DNA of 64,000 nt from Mastigocoleus testarum BC008 (GCF_001456025.1 NZ_LMTZ01000116.1:1-64000), one strand, 5' to 3'. Shown: positions 17,198 through 27,424, counted from the stretch's first letter. The notes: generated by a model from the sequence alone, not told the origin. Numbers and translations: made by a program.

Positions 17198-18547
17198 ATG
17201 AGACATACACTTAATTTGCTACGTTTTTTTAAAGCCTGTAATCCTAGCAAAACGCTAGCTATGGGCGATGTTGCCGACCGACAATACTATATAGATTTTT
17301 CCGATGTTCGAGGTTGCAAAATAGTCGAGGAACTACAACGGACGATCGCACGTATATCTCCCGATGAGCCGACCTGTCAGTTATTTACGGGGCACATTGG
17401 TTGTGGTAAATCTACAGAGCTACAAAGGCTCAAAGCTGAATTAGAAAGTGCGGGTTTTCACGTAGTTTACTTTGAGTCTAGCCAAGATTTGGACATGGCA
17501 GATATTGATATCAGCGATATTTTGTTGAGTGTGGCACGTCAAGTCAGCCTTAGCTTAGAAGCTGTTGGGATCAAGATTACAGCAGGTTATTTCAGTAACT
17601 TGTTTAAGGAAATTGGAGATTTTTTTCATAATTCTATAGAGCTTTCGGAAGCTGAGCTTTCTATAGGAATTGCCAAGATTACTGCAAAAACCAAGGATAG
17701 TCCACATTTACGCACCCACTTGCGACAATATTTGGAGCCTCGTACCAACAGCATTTTGCAAGCCATTAACGAAGAAGTATTAGAGAAAGCCATTAAGCAA
17801 CTTAAATTTAGGGGACAAAAAGGATTAGTTGTAATTGTTGATAACTTAGATCGGGTAGACATGCGCCCAATGCCGTCAGGGCGATCGCAACCAGAGTATT
17901 TATTTATTGATCGGGGCGAACAATTACGCAGGCTCAATTGTCATGTTGTTTATACTATCCCTTTAGGATTGATTTTTTCTAATGAGTATCAGACTTTAAA
18001 AAATCGCCTCGGAGGAGGAATAGCTCCAAAAGTATTACCAATGGTAAGGGTGCGTCAACGTTCTGGTGGTGACTACGAACCAGGAATGTCTCTTTTACGC
18101 CAGTTGGTATTAGCTAGGGCTTTTCCGGATATTACTTGGAATGCAAGATTTGCTCTGATTACCGAATTATTCGATAATTTGGAGACATTAGATCGTCTGT
18201 GTCGGGTAAGTGGCGGTCACATTCGTAATCTATTGGGTCTACTTTACAGCTGCTTACAAAGGCAAGATCCACCTTTCTCTCAAGCATGTTTGGAAGCTGT
18301 AATTAAAGATTATCGAGATGATTTGCTATTAGCAATTGACGATCAAGAGTGGGAATTATTATTTCAAGTTGTAGAACAACAAACAGTCCGAGGCGAAACT
18401 GAATATCAAAGATTACTCAGAAGTATGTTTGTATTTGAATATCGCGATCCCCAAGGGAGATGGTTTGGAATTAGTCCAGCCCTTGCAGAATCAGAAAAAG
18501 TACTTTCTTGGCAACAAGAACGTATGCTAAGTGTCCCCCAATCTTAA
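17198..18547 (+). CDS. P-loop ATPase of a two-gene STAND-like module (module 2, gene A)
   Basis: 449 residues, paralogue of the protein at 3501. Walker A GHIGCGKST (65-73) and Walker B VVIVDNLDR (211-219). The shared blocks are YIDFSDVRGC (YVDCREVRGD in module 1), FIDRGEQLRRLNCHVVYTIP and VSGGHIRNLLGL. The N-terminal CNPSKTLAMGD corresponds to DPFRPLPAGD. The next gene on the same strand is the giant WD40 protein, 214 bases away, so the gene order is the same as in module 1. Likely role: ATPase partner of a degenerate-NTPase receptor protein (inference). No membrane segment was seen. Confidence 0.85.
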   Translation: MRHTLNLLRFFKACNPSKTLAMGDVADRQYYIDFSDVRGCKIVEELQRTIARISPDEPTCQLFTGHIGCGKSTELQRLKAELESAGFHVVYFESSQDLDMADIDISDILLSVARQVSLSLEAVGIKITAGYFSNLFKEIGDFFHNSIELSEAELSIGIAKITAKTKDSPHLRTHLRQYLEPRTNSILQAINEEVLEKAIKQLKFRGQKGLVVIVDNLDRVDMRPMPSGRSQPEYLFIDRGEQLRRLNCHVVYTIPLGLIFSNEYQTLKNRLGGGIAPKVLPMVRVRQRSGGDYEPGMSLLRQLVLARAFPDITWNARFALITELFDNLETLDRLCRVSGGHIRNLLGLLYSCLQRQDPPFSQACLEAVIKDYRDDLLLAIDDQEWELLFQVVEQQTVRGETEYQRLLRSMFVFEYRDPQGRWFGISPALAESEKVLSWQQERMLSVPQS

Positions 18548-18659
18548 AATCTCTTCAACCTGATTTTAAACTTTTTGATTATTAATCGTTGATTGTTGAT
18601 GAATAATTCTGCTTTCTGACTAAAGAATGCTATATTTTCATTTTTGTAAATTCAAATTT

Positions 18660-18715
18660 TTTAAATCTAAATTTTTTAAACATAAATTTTTTAAACATAA
18701 ATTTTTGTAAGTTTT
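18660..18715. repeat. Short AT-rich direct repeats between the module 2 genes
   Basis: The unit aaattttttaaacata occurs twice in tandem, with two further partial copies on either side. It sits in the 214-base spacer and may mark slippage. No promoter or terminator was resolved there. Confidence 0.6.
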
Positions 18716-18761
18716 AATTGATAACTTCTAAGTTTATTTTATTAAAGCTCTATTTTAAATT

Positions 18762-21700
18762 ATGAGAGAGTGGGAAATTACAGAAACAAGTGTGGCTCCA
18801 AATAAGCATTCCCTACAAAGGCTTATCCGAGCGATTGAACTTTCTCGAAGTCAATTCTCACTAATTTTAGTGCGCTGTAACTATCAACAATTACGCGAAC
18901 AAGTTGTAGAGAATATTCGCAATTTAACTAAGGATATATATTTAAGAGAAATTCTCCTTCCATCCTCTGCCACAACTTTACATAAGGCAATAATTTCAGA
19001 ATTGTTTTTAGATAATCCTGCTGTGGCTTCAGATTCTTTACCAACTTCAGTAATAGTCTTTGGTTTAGAATCTAATCTTGCATTGGAAGATTTATTAACT
19101 AGTATTAATCAAGCTAGAGATGTCTATGCTGACAAGTTTCCTTTCCCAGTTATATTGTGGTTACAAAATGATGTTGCAACTTTATTATCGCGATTAGCTC
19201 CTGATTTTAAAAGTTGGGCTGCAACTACAATAAAATTTGAAATGTCCCAAGAGGACTTAATCACTCTAATTCGACAAGAAACAGAATGTTTGTTAGACAC
19301 TATATTAGCTGCAGGTACAGAACAATTTTTATCAAATGCAGCTTTAGATTTAGATCCTAGTTCTCCACATCGTCGAGAAATTGAGTCTGCTCGGAATGAT
19401 TTACTGCGACTATATGGAGTTAACTTAGAACCAGAATTATCAGCAAATTTAGAGTTTGTTTTGGGGCGGGATAAATATGTTAATGATCAAATTGATGATG
19501 CTTTAACTCATTATCAACATAGCTTAGAGTTTTGGCAGTCAAAAGTTAATGAGGAAACAATCTTATTAACTGAAAAAAAAGAAGAATCATTGAGTTTAAA
19601 TTCTTGTTTTTCTTCCGGTCGTCTAGCTGTTGTTCTATTTCATTTGGGATTATGCTATCGCCGAATGGCCGATCTGCGTCCCTCACTTAATAGAATTTAT
19701 GGAGAAAAAGCACTTAATTGGTTTCGCCAATGTTTGGAAGTTTTAGAAAAAGCTGATAAACCACAATTAATTGCTAAGTTTATTATCCCTGTTTGTGAAA
19801 CATTACAACGCTTAAAAGCCTGGGAAGAATTAAGAATTCTGGCTCAAAAAGCCTTAGAATTACACAAAAATTACGGCGATCAAGCACAATTAGCTCAAGA
19901 TTATGGTTTCCTTGCTGCAACAGCAATTTCTGATTCTAACTGGATTCAAGCTTATGAATTAGTAAATACAGCAATTTCCCATGCAACATTTGCTCCTAAA
20001 GCATCGCGTCAACAAGAAAGCTGGTATCTATTGTTATTAGGACGCATTCAAAGAAATTTAGACCGATGGGACGAAGCAGTAAATAATCTAGAATGGGCAA
20101 AAGTAGTTTGCGAGTTACAATACCAACCAGCACTTTATTTAGAAATTATTGAAGAACTGCGATCGCTTTACTTTTGCCAATTTCATAATTATCTTCAAGC
20201 TTTTAAACTCAAACAAGAAAAAATTCAAATAGAACATCAGTATGGCTTTCGCGCCTTTATTGGTGCAAGTCAATTACAACCACAACGCTATCGGGTGAAT
20301 CCAGTTTTACCATTTCAAAATATAGATTCCCCTTTAGAAGAAGTTGCACCGGAAATTACCGCATCCGGTAGGTCCCAGGACATTAATCGATTGATTGAGA
20401 GAATTAGCCGCGCTGACTGCAAGTTAAGTATTATCCACGGTCCCAGTGGAGTTGGGAAAAGTTCAATTTTGAAAGCTGGATTAGTACCTGCACTCAAGCA
20501 AAAAATTATTGGCGACCGTCAAGCTTTACCAATTGTTATATCAGTTTACACTGATTGGTTAGAAGCTATTTCCAAAAATTTAGATAGAGCTATAGCCCAG
20601 ACAGATATTACAGTTGGTTTTAGTTTAAAAGTTTCCCCTAGCAATGTTATTCGGAAAATCCAGTTACTATCTGAGAAGAATTACATTATCATTCTGATTT
20701 TTGACCAGTTTGAAGAATTTTTCTTTGTTTGTAAAACTAGTCAGAAAAGATATGACTTTTATAAATTATTTGGGGAATGTTTAAATATCCCATTTGTGAA
20801 AATTTTACTTTCTCTAAGAGAAGATTATTTACATTACCTCTTGGAATTTGAGCGTTACAGTAATTACCAAGGTGAAAAAGTTTACGATCTAGGAGTAATT
20901 AATCGAAATATTCTCGATAAAGATATTCGCTATTACATTGGTAAATTTTCTCCTGGCGATGCAATCGAAATTATTCATAGCTTAACTCAACGCTCCCATT
21001 ATGAAATTAGCGATGAATTGATTGCAGAATTAGTCGCAGAGCTAGCTGCTGATGACTCACAAGTCCACCCCATCGAACTACAAATAGTAGGGGCTCAAAT
21101 TCAAGCCGACAATATTACAACAATTGAAGCATATAGACAGCGTGGTGGTTCGGCAAAACTAGTAGAATGCTGGTTGGAAGAAGTGATTAAGGATTGCGGT
21201 CAAGAATACGAACGGTTAAGTTGGCAATTACTTTTTGAATTAACCGATGAGAAAGGTACGCGACCTCTAAAAACAAAAACAGAATTGATCGGTGCTCTAC
21301 TACAGGAATTTGCAAGCGAACTGGATCTTGGCGGAGAATGGGAAAGTGTAGATTCTTCTGGTGAAATAGAATTTAGCGACCAAAGCGATCAAGATTATGT
21401 TAATACAGAGATATTAATGGTATCTCCCACCAGTTTGGGATTAATTCTAGAAATACTGGTCGGCAGTGGATTAGTTCTACAAGTACCTACTGAATTAGGC
21501 GATAAGCGTAAGCCCTATGCATGCAATCGCTATCAATTAGTCCATGATTATTTAGTAGCTCCAATTCGGCGAAAAAATAATAGTGGGGTGAGTGCAGAAC
21601 TAGAGAAAGTTAAGTTTGAGAAAACCAAAGCTGAATTAGCACATAAACGTTCTCAAGACCGATTAAATTTAATATTACGCACCAGACTGCGCGAAGCACG

Positions 21701-23906
21701 TGTAGTTGGAATGGTATTAGCAGCAATGGTGGGAAGTATTGGTGGGCTATGGTGGCAAGCTGATTTTCAAAAAAGAGCAGCATTTCGTCAAACTTTACGC
21801 GCCGAACGTAGCGAGACAAATCTCAAAATTACCAGCTTAACCATTGCAAGCGAAGTTTTATTTACCAATAATAAAGAATTTGATGCTCTTTTAGAAAGTT
21901 TGCGGGCTTGGCGAGAACTAAAACAATCTTCAGGGGTACAAGCAGATACTAGGATGCGGGTAGCGGTAGCTTTGCAACAAGCAATCTACGGCGTAAAAGA
22001 ACTTAACCGTCTAGAAGCACACAAAGACGCTGTTTGGGATCTCAGCTTTAGTCCTAATGGAGAATTATTGGCGTCAGGAAGTCGGGATAAAAGTATTAAA
22101 ATTTGGCATCCTAATGGTTTCCTCAGCCAAACTCTTCAAGGTCATACCGGTCGTGTTACTAGTGTTAGTTTTAGCTCGGACGGAAAAACTCTTGCTTCTG
22201 CTAGTTTTGATAGAACAGTTAGACTTTGGCGATTAAATCCAAACAGTAGGAAATTTGACTCCAAACCCCACAAAATCCTCAAGGGGCATAAAGATTGGAT
22301 TTATGCTGTAGATTTTAGTCCAGATGGCAAAATGTTGGCTTCTGGAAGTAAAGATGGCACCATTAAACTTTGGCAAAGTAACGGCAAGCTAATTAAAACT
22401 CTTAAGGGACACCAAGGATGGGTTAACTGGGTGACTTTTAGCCCCGATGCTAAATTAATTGCTTCAGCAAGCCAAGATGGAACGGTAAAGATTTGGCAAC
22501 GTAATGGTAATTTGCTCAAAACTTTACCGAAACGTCCAAAAGGAACAACATTTGTCACTTTTAGTCCTAACGGTAAATATTTGGCGGTTGCAGGTCGAGA
22601 TCGAAAAGTTAGAATTTGGCGGACAGAGAATGAGCAGTTCAATAACAGCCAAATAAATAGTCGATTTATTCCCCATCGAACCTTAAACGAAGTTGATATA
22701 GTTTTTAGCCTGCAATTTAGCTCCGATAGCCAAACTTTAATTTCCGGTGGTGAGGAGAATGCAATTAAGTTTTGGAATATTGCCAATGGTAAATTAATCG
22801 AAACTTTTAAAGGTCATGGTGATACTGTGACTAGTTTATCTTTAAGTCCCAATGGTAAAGTACTGGCTTCTGCAAGTGTAGATAAAAGCTTAAAACTTTG
22901 GGATTTAACAAGTTTGACCTCATCAAAACTACCCATTCTTGAAGGACACAAACAAGGGGTTATAAATCTTTCCTGGAGCCCAAATGGCAAAATGCTAGCA
23001 TCTGCAAGTGAAGATAGAACGGTCAAACTTTGGCAAATAGCACGGAAAGACTGGCATTTAAAAAGTAAGCTTTATCAGACTTTAAAAGGACATAAAGACC
23101 TAGTAAAAAGCGTTAGTTTCCATCCAAAGGAGAAAATAGTTGCATCTGGGAGCAATGACAATACAGTTAAACTGTGGCAATACGATGGTTCTTTGCTCAA
23201 CACACTTGTAGGACATAGTGATAATGTTAATAGCGTCAGCTTTAGCCCGGACGGGGAGTTAATTGCATCAGCAAGTCAAGATAAAACTATCAAAATCTGG
23301 GATATAAAAGGTAAGCTAATTACAACTCTCAAAGGTCATAAAGATCGGGTAAATGAGGTAATTTTTAGCCCGGATGGAAAAGTTTTAGCTTCTGCTAGCG
23401 ACGACCAAACAGTGAAGATTTGGCAGCGTAATGGTAAATTATTGAAAACTTTTCCCCATCAAAGTTGGGTATTGAGTGCAAGTTTTAGTCCTACCGATAA
23501 TTTATTAGTTTCTGCCAGTTGGGACAATACTATCGCCCTGTGGCGAAGAGATGGAACCCTATTAAAAAAATTACTTAAAGGTTATAGCGAAAGCGTAAAT
23601 GCTGTTAACTTTAGCCCTAATGGCAAGATTATAGCTGCTGCCAGCTTTGATAATACAGTTAAACTATGGAATCGCGATGGTAAGCTAATTAAAACTCTTA
23701 ATGGTCACCAAAGTCGGGTTCTCAACGTAAAATTCAGCCCCGATGGAAACACGTTAGCATCCGCAAGCGATGATAATAAGATTATTCTCTGGAATTTGGA
23801 TTTAGATAACCTATTAGTACGCGGTTGCGGATGGGTAAACAACTACCTGAACCACAACCACAATGTTCTCCCTAGCGATCGTTATCTTTGCCAAGGTATA
23901 AAATAA
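18762..23906 (+). CDS. Giant receptor-like protein: degenerate P-loop, TPR-like region, STAND NTPase, membrane helix, 14 WD40 repeats (module 2, gene B)
   Basis: 1714 residues. (1) Residues 1-180: the same degenerate P-loop domain as the module 1 TPR protein, with ILVRCN at the Walker A position, SVIVFGLESN and RLAPDFKSWA. (2) About 200-510: helical TPR-like repeats. (3) About 530-940: an intact STAND-type NTPase, Walker A GPSGVGKSS (560-568), Walker B IFDQFEEF (D648), and a winged-helix-like part ending YQLVHDYLVAP. (4) A coiled coil (ELEKVKFEKTKAELAHKRSQ) and one membrane helix at about 981-999. (5) Fourteen WD40 repeats from about 1083, enough for two seven-bladed propellers. The paired ATPase precedes it. 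Likely a ligand-sensing signalling NTPase; its output domain and trigger are unknown. Confidence 0.9.
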   Translation: MREWEITETSVAPNKHSLQRLIRAIELSRSQFSLILVRCNYQQLREQVVENIRNLTKDIYLREILLPSSATTLHKAIISELFLDNPAVASDSLPTSVIVFGLESNLALEDLLTSINQARDVYADKFPFPVILWLQNDVATLLSRLAPDFKSWAATTIKFEMSQEDLITLIRQETECLLDTILAAGTEQFLSNAALDLDPSSPHRREIESARNDLLRLYGVNLEPELSANLEFVLGRDKYVNDQIDDALTHYQHSLEFWQSKVNEETILLTEKKEESLSLNSCFSSGRLAVVLFHLGLCYRRMADLRPSLNRIYGEKALNWFRQCLEVLEKADKPQLIAKFIIPVCETLQRLKAWEELRILAQKALELHKNYGDQAQLAQDYGFLAATAISDSNWIQAYELVNTAISHATFAPKASRQQESWYLLLLGRIQRNLDRWDEAVNNLEWAKVVCELQYQPALYLEIIEELRSLYFCQFHNYLQAFKLKQEKIQIEHQYGFRAFIGASQLQPQRYRVNPVLPFQNIDSPLEEVAPEITASGRSQDINRLIERISRADCKLSIIHGPSGVGKSSILKAGLVPALKQKIIGDRQALPIVISVYTDWLEAISKNLDRAIAQTDITVGFSLKVSPSNVIRKIQLLSEKNYIIILIFDQFEEFFFVCKTSQKRYDFYKLFGECLNIPFVKILLSLREDYLHYLLEFERYSNYQGEKVYDLGVINRNILDKDIRYYIGKFSPGDAIEIIHSLTQRSHYEISDELIAELVAELAADDSQVHPIELQIVGAQIQADNITTIEAYRQRGGSAKLVECWLEEVIKDCGQEYERLSWQLLFELTDEKGTRPLKTKTELIGALLQEFASELDLGGEWESVDSSGEIEFSDQSDQDYVNTEILMVSPTSLGLILEILVGSGLVLQVPTELGDKRKPYACNRYQLVHDYLVAPIRRKNNSGVSAELEKVKFEKTKAELAHKRSQDRLNLILRTRLREARVVGMVLAAMVGSIGGLWWQADFQKRAAFRQTLRAERSETNLKITSLTIASEVLFTNNKEFDALLESLRAWRELKQSSGVQADTRMRVAVALQQAIYGVKELNRLEAHKDAVWDLSFSPNGELLASGSRDKSIKIWHPNGFLSQTLQGHTGRVTSVSFSSDGKTLASASFDRTVRLWRLNPNSRKFDSKPHKILKGHKDWIYAVDFSPDGKMLASGSKDGTIKLWQSNGKLIKTLKGHQGWVNWVTFSPDAKLIASASQDGTVKIWQRNGNLLKTLPKRPKGTTFVTFSPNGKYLAVAGRDRKVRIWRTENEQFNNSQINSRFIPHRTLNEVDIVFSLQFSSDSQTLISGGEENAIKFWNIANGKLIETFKGHGDTVTSLSLSPNGKVLASASVDKSLKLWDLTSLTSSKLPILEGHKQGVINLSWSPNGKMLASASEDRTVKLWQIARKDWHLKSKLYQTLKGHKDLVKSVSFHPKEKIVASGSNDNTVKLWQYDGSLLNTLVGHSDNVNSVSFSPDGELIASASQDKTIKIWDIKGKLITTLKGHKDRVNEVIFSPDGKVLASASDDQTVKIWQRNGKLLKTFPHQSWVLSASFSPTDNLLVSASWDNTIALWRRDGTLLKKLLKGYSESVNAVNFSPNGKIIAAASFDNTVKLWNRDGKLIKTLNGHQSRVLNVKFSPDGNTLASASDDNKIILWNLDLDNLLVRGCGWVNNYLNHNHNVLPSDRYLCQGIK

Positions 23907-23958
23907 TCTGCTTACTTCCTTACATGGCAAAGTATTTGATTTTGTTTTAGGAGGCTTT

Positions 23959-24264
23959 TCACTCGAAAGACTCTGCTTCTAAATTTGACAACAAATCTTT
24001 CAGCCTCATCCTCTCAATATAAGGCCATCCTCCCTCTGATTCAATTTCACGCAATAATGCATAAAGTCCATGACGATTATCGGGTAAACTCCGTTGAAAT
24101 TCCTCATCGCAGATCTCACGATGTAACATTTCTAACTTTCTTAGCAAACTTAAAAGTGCAATAGTATCTCCTTGGCAAAATTCAACTGCATCACCAATGG
24201 CAGAAGTTATTTCTTGCAGTTTTTGAGATAAATTTTCACGTTCAAAACTTTTATCTACATACAT
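23959..24264 (-). CDS. Small conserved-looking hypothetical protein
   Basis: 101 residues, acidic, almost entirely helical (MYVDKSFERENLSQKLQEIT, then LLRKLEMLHREICDEEF and LYALLREIESEGGWPYIERM). No membrane segment or known motif is visible. It is convergent with the WD40 gene, with 52 bases between stops. Codon use and length look like a real gene. Whether it belongs to module 2 is unknown. Confidence 0.65.
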   Translation of the reverse strand: MYVDKSFERENLSQKLQEITSAIGDAVEFCQGDTIALLSLLRKLEMLHREICDEEFQRSLPDNRHGLYALLREIESEGGWPYIERMRLKDLLSNLEAESFE

Positions 24265-25147
24265 ACTTGTATCCCTGTCAATTCAATTAATAAAAATTTA
24301 CTAATCTCGATTATTCTGTTAGGGCTTGCATGAGCTTTTCCAGCAATAGAAAACCAGAGAAATATATAAAATCCCAATTGCGCTATCAAATAAAAAATTA
24401 AATTTTAACCTTTGATTTAAAAACTCAGAATATTTTGTAATCCAAAATACTCAAATTTGCGAAGAACAAAGCATGATTATAAATCAAAAGAATACAGGTA
24501 TTGCCAATATTTGACTTATATTTACCCTTTAAAGACTTTTAATAGCCCAAATTACTGATTATATAGATAAAAAAACTATTTTCTGCTTATAACTCTCATT
24601 ATCTCTTAATAAAGACTTTTAACTCACTCTTTCTAGATAATTAAGAAAATTTTAGAGAGTGAAACGGAACTAATTTGTAACCAGCAGCTTTCTCTAAGAA
24701 TCAATCTCACTAATCGCTTGGCTCTCATTTAGATGAAACAGACTCGGAGAACAAAGTAGCTTATGATACTTTATTGAGGCAGCAGGAGATTTAACGGATT
24801 TTATTGAACAATAGATTTTAGCCTTAAGTTTTAAAACTTAACAATTAACTGTGAAAAAATGCTGGTCCAAAATTTCCATAAAATCATAAATTCCTATTAT
24901 TTCAGCACCCTTTGAGTATTAAGCTAAAAATTAGTACGTCTACGATCGTTCAACTAAAAACCATATTACTTTGTCCAAGTGGTGGCATGATGTTTTGATT
25001 TTGAGTTAAAAAAAATCGTATGATCTGGCTTAAATAGCCATAAAAATTGGGTATTACACCCTGCTAAGGACAAACATGATACGTTTAAGTATGTTTAGCA
25101 GAGTAATTTGACAACTTAGATATTAAATTTTGACATTGAGGTTGACC
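24265..25147. other. Spacer upstream of psbO
   Basis: 880 bases, AT-rich, no ORF supported. It contains the predicted psbO promoter at 24995-25024. Confidence 0.5.
24995..25024 (+). promoter_or_regulatory. Predicted psbO promoter
   Basis: TTGATT (24995-25000) and TATGAT (25019-25024) are separated by 18 bases, giving a leader of about 115 bases before the psbO ATG. By-eye prediction in a very AT-rich region, so chance is possible. Confidence 0.4.
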
Positions 25148-25981
25148 ATGAGGTTTCGCACTTTACTTGTTGCTGTCTTAGCTTTATGTCTGGGGTTTCT
25201 CACCGCTTGTAGCGAGGGTCCAACAGCTGGAAGCAATGATGTACTAAGCTATGACCAAATTAGAAATACAGGCTTAGCAAACATATGTCCCAAATTATCA
25301 GAAACCAGTCGGGGTTCAATTCCTATTGACTCGAGCAAATCTTATAAAATTAAAGAACTTTGTTTACAGCCAACAAATTACTTTGTCAAAGAAGAACCCG
25401 CAAACAAACGCCAAGAGGCTGAATTTGTAGCCGGAAAATTATTGACTCGTAAGACTTCTAGTTTGGATCAGATTCAAGGCGATTTAATCATTAATTCTGA
25501 TGGTAGTCTAACTTTTAAAGAAAGAGAAGGTTTTGACTTTCAAGCAACTACCGTAAAACTTCCTGGTGGTGAGAGTATACCTTTCCTCTTTACTGTTAAA
25601 GGTTTTACAGGTGAAACACAACCTGGATTAACCAGTATTAATACTTCAACTGATTTTAAAGGTGCTTTCCGAGTTCCTTCATATCGTGGTGCAACTTTCC
25701 TTGACCCCAAAGGTCGTGGTGTTGCTACTGGTTATGATAATGCAGTGGCTCTTCCTGCCCAAGCAGATGATGAAGAATTACTTCGTGCAAATGTTAAGCG
25801 CACTGAAGTTCTAGATGGAAAAATGTCTTTGTCTATCTCTAAAGTCAACAGCGACACTGGCGAAATTGCTGGTACCTTTATCAGCGAACAGCCTTCTGAT
25901 ACAGATTTAGGTGCTGGTGATCCTAAGGAAGTCAAAATTCAAGGTATATTTTACGGTCTTGTAGAATCTGCTGATGCTTAA
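25148..25981 (+). CDS. psbO: Photosystem II manganese-stabilising protein PsbO
   Basis: A 277-residue extrinsic subunit of the oxygen-evolving complex on the lumenal side. The start is taken at the ATG at 25148 (MRFRTLLVAVLALCLGFLTA), not the TTG at 25130, because this gives the standard export signal. The signal ends at LTACSEGP, a lipobox-like cysteine. The mature part begins with LSYDQIRNTGLANICP and has the two cysteines of the conserved disulfide (ANICP, KELCLQPTN). FKGAFRVPSYRGATFLDPKG and the C-terminal KIQGIFYGLVE are typical. Monocistronic. Confidence 0.98.
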   Translation: MRFRTLLVAVLALCLGFLTACSEGPTAGSNDVLSYDQIRNTGLANICPKLSETSRGSIPIDSSKSYKIKELCLQPTNYFVKEEPANKRQEAEFVAGKLLTRKTSSLDQIQGDLIINSDGSLTFKEREGFDFQATTVKLPGGESIPFLFTVKGFTGETQPGLTSINTSTDFKGAFRVPSYRGATFLDPKGRGVATGYDNAVALPAQADDEELLRANVKRTEVLDGKMSLSISKVNSDTGEIAGTFISEQPSDTDLGAGDPKEVKIQGIFYGLVESADA

Positions 25982-26100
25982 TTAATTTATGGGAACAGCG
26001 AATCCCTAGCATATTAACGAGTAGTGATTTACTCTTTGGATCTTCTTTTAAGAAAACTAGCCGAAATTCTCCAACTTCATTAGAACTTGGTTGTGTAATG

Positions 26101-26150
26101 GAGGGAACCTAAAAAATTTTGCCTAAAATTTTTGATTGTGTGGTTCCCTC
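26101..26150 (+). terminator. Hairpin downstream of psbO
   Basis: GAGGGAACC (26101-26109) and GGTTCCCTC (26142-26150) form a perfect 9-bp stem, with an AAAATTTT-rich interior that can extend the pairing. The U-tract is weak (ttactctgtt). It lies 120 bases after the psbO stop. Probable transcription end or mRNA-stabilising hairpin. Confidence 0.6.
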
Positions 26151-26430
26151 TTACTCTGTTAAAAATAAGTATAAAATTTACGCTAGTTTGAATTTATAAT
26201 CAATGCATTTGAAGTGTGCGAACCTCCCATACAAATAATTAATAATACTGATAATTAATATCAACTCGACTCATAATAATGATAAAGAAATTAAAGATTA
26301 ATTTTCTTCCATTGTGTCCTCGTGAGAATTAATTCACGATTATTTAAAGAAAGCTTTATTTAAATATTTAAACCTTCTCCCCAAACAATTAACATTAATT
26401 AAATACAGTTATTGCGAAGAAAATCGATCT
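26151..26430. other. Spacer upstream of pth
   Basis: AT-rich spacer after the psbO hairpin. No gene, repeat or clear promoter could be supported. Confidence 0.4.
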
Positions 26431-27093
26431 ATGACCAATGAAAGCATAAAAGTGAGTGAAACAACTAAGAAAGAATTAGTAATTCCCAAAATAATCGTCG
26501 GATTAGGAAATCCAGAACCAAAATACGATAAAACACGCCATAACATTGGTTTTGCTGCGATTGATGCTTTATCGAAATACTGGCAAATTTCGTTGGCGCA
26601 AAATCGTAAATTTAAATCGGAATATGGGGAAGGTATTTGTTTCGGAAGTGAAAAAATCCGTTTACTTAAACCACTGACTTATATGAATCGTTCGGGAGAA
26701 GCAATTAGCGCAGCCACAAACTGGTTTAAAATTTCTCCAGAATCTGTTTTGGTGATTTACGATGAACTCGATTTACCCATAGGTAAAACTCGTTTGCGTT
26801 TATCTGGTTCTGCAGGGGGACACAATGGGATAAAAAGTACAATATCTCACCTTGGTACTCAGAATTTTCCCCGCTTGCGAATTGGTATTGGCAAACCAAA
26901 TAAACCTAATGTTCCCAATAGCAACAAGCATACAGTTTCCCATGTTTTAGGGCGTTTTTCGGCAGTTGAGAACCAAATTCTGCCAGAAATATTAGAATTT
27001 GTTGTCGAATGTGTTGAATTGTCTCTCAAGCAAGGCGTGGAAAAAGCGATGAATCGTTGCAATGCAAAATTTATTCAAATCCCCCAAGATTAA
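26431..27093 (+). CDS. pth: Peptidyl-tRNA hydrolase
   Basis: 220-residue cytosolic enzyme that cleaves peptidyl-tRNA released from stalled ribosomes. Catalytic and binding elements are visible: IVGLGNPEPKYDKTRHNIGF with the catalytic histidine, PLTYMNRSGEA, VIYDELDLPIG and GSAGGHNGIKS. About 20 residues precede IVGLGNP, slightly more than usual; the ATG at 26431 is kept. Gene spacing suggests it is monocistronic; rpsU follows on the opposite strand. Confidence 0.97.
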   Translation: MTNESIKVSETTKKELVIPKIIVGLGNPEPKYDKTRHNIGFAAIDALSKYWQISLAQNRKFKSEYGEGICFGSEKIRLLKPLTYMNRSGEAISAATNWFKISPESVLVIYDELDLPIGKTRLRLSGSAGGHNGIKSTISHLGTQNFPRLRIGIGKPNKPNVPNSNKHTVSHVLGRFSAVENQILPEILEFVVECVELSLKQGVEKAMNRCNAKFIQIPQD

Positions 27094-27244
27094 CTCCCCA
27101 AGAATCAATCATCTTAAAAAGCAAACACCCAGCACCCCTAACAGGGGTGAGGTGGATTTATCTTAATATCTATAATTATAAAAAAGAAACTGCTTGGACT
27201 TGGTTAAAAATTAGTCAGCATGTTCGAATTGGTCGAACTTAGGT

Positions 27245-27424
27245 TTACTTATAACGACGCTTACGTCTAGCAGCTACAGCTTTCCGTTTACGTTTCTCTT
27301 GGGGGGTTTCATAATGACGATGATACTTTACATCGGCAAGAATCCCCGCCTTGGAAACCTGACGCTTAAAGCGGCGCAATGCTGAATCTATTCCTTCGTT
27401 TTCTCCTAAAACCACTTGGGTCAT
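27245..27424 (-). CDS. rpsU: Ribosomal protein bS21, copy 1
   Basis: 59 residues beginning MTQVVLGENEGIDSALRRFK and ending in a basic tail (AARRKRRYK). bS21 is a small 30S subunit protein that helps initiation near the anti-Shine-Dalgarno region. The gene runs from ATG at 27422-27424 to TAA at 27245-27247, with the Shine-Dalgarno gaggaaag upstream. A second copy lies at 31649; the first 21 residues are the same except for one change (Q for K), and the tails differ. Confidence 0.95.
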   Translation of the reverse strand: MTQVVLGENEGIDSALRRFKRQVSKAGILADVKYHRHYETPQEKRKRKAVAARRKRRYK

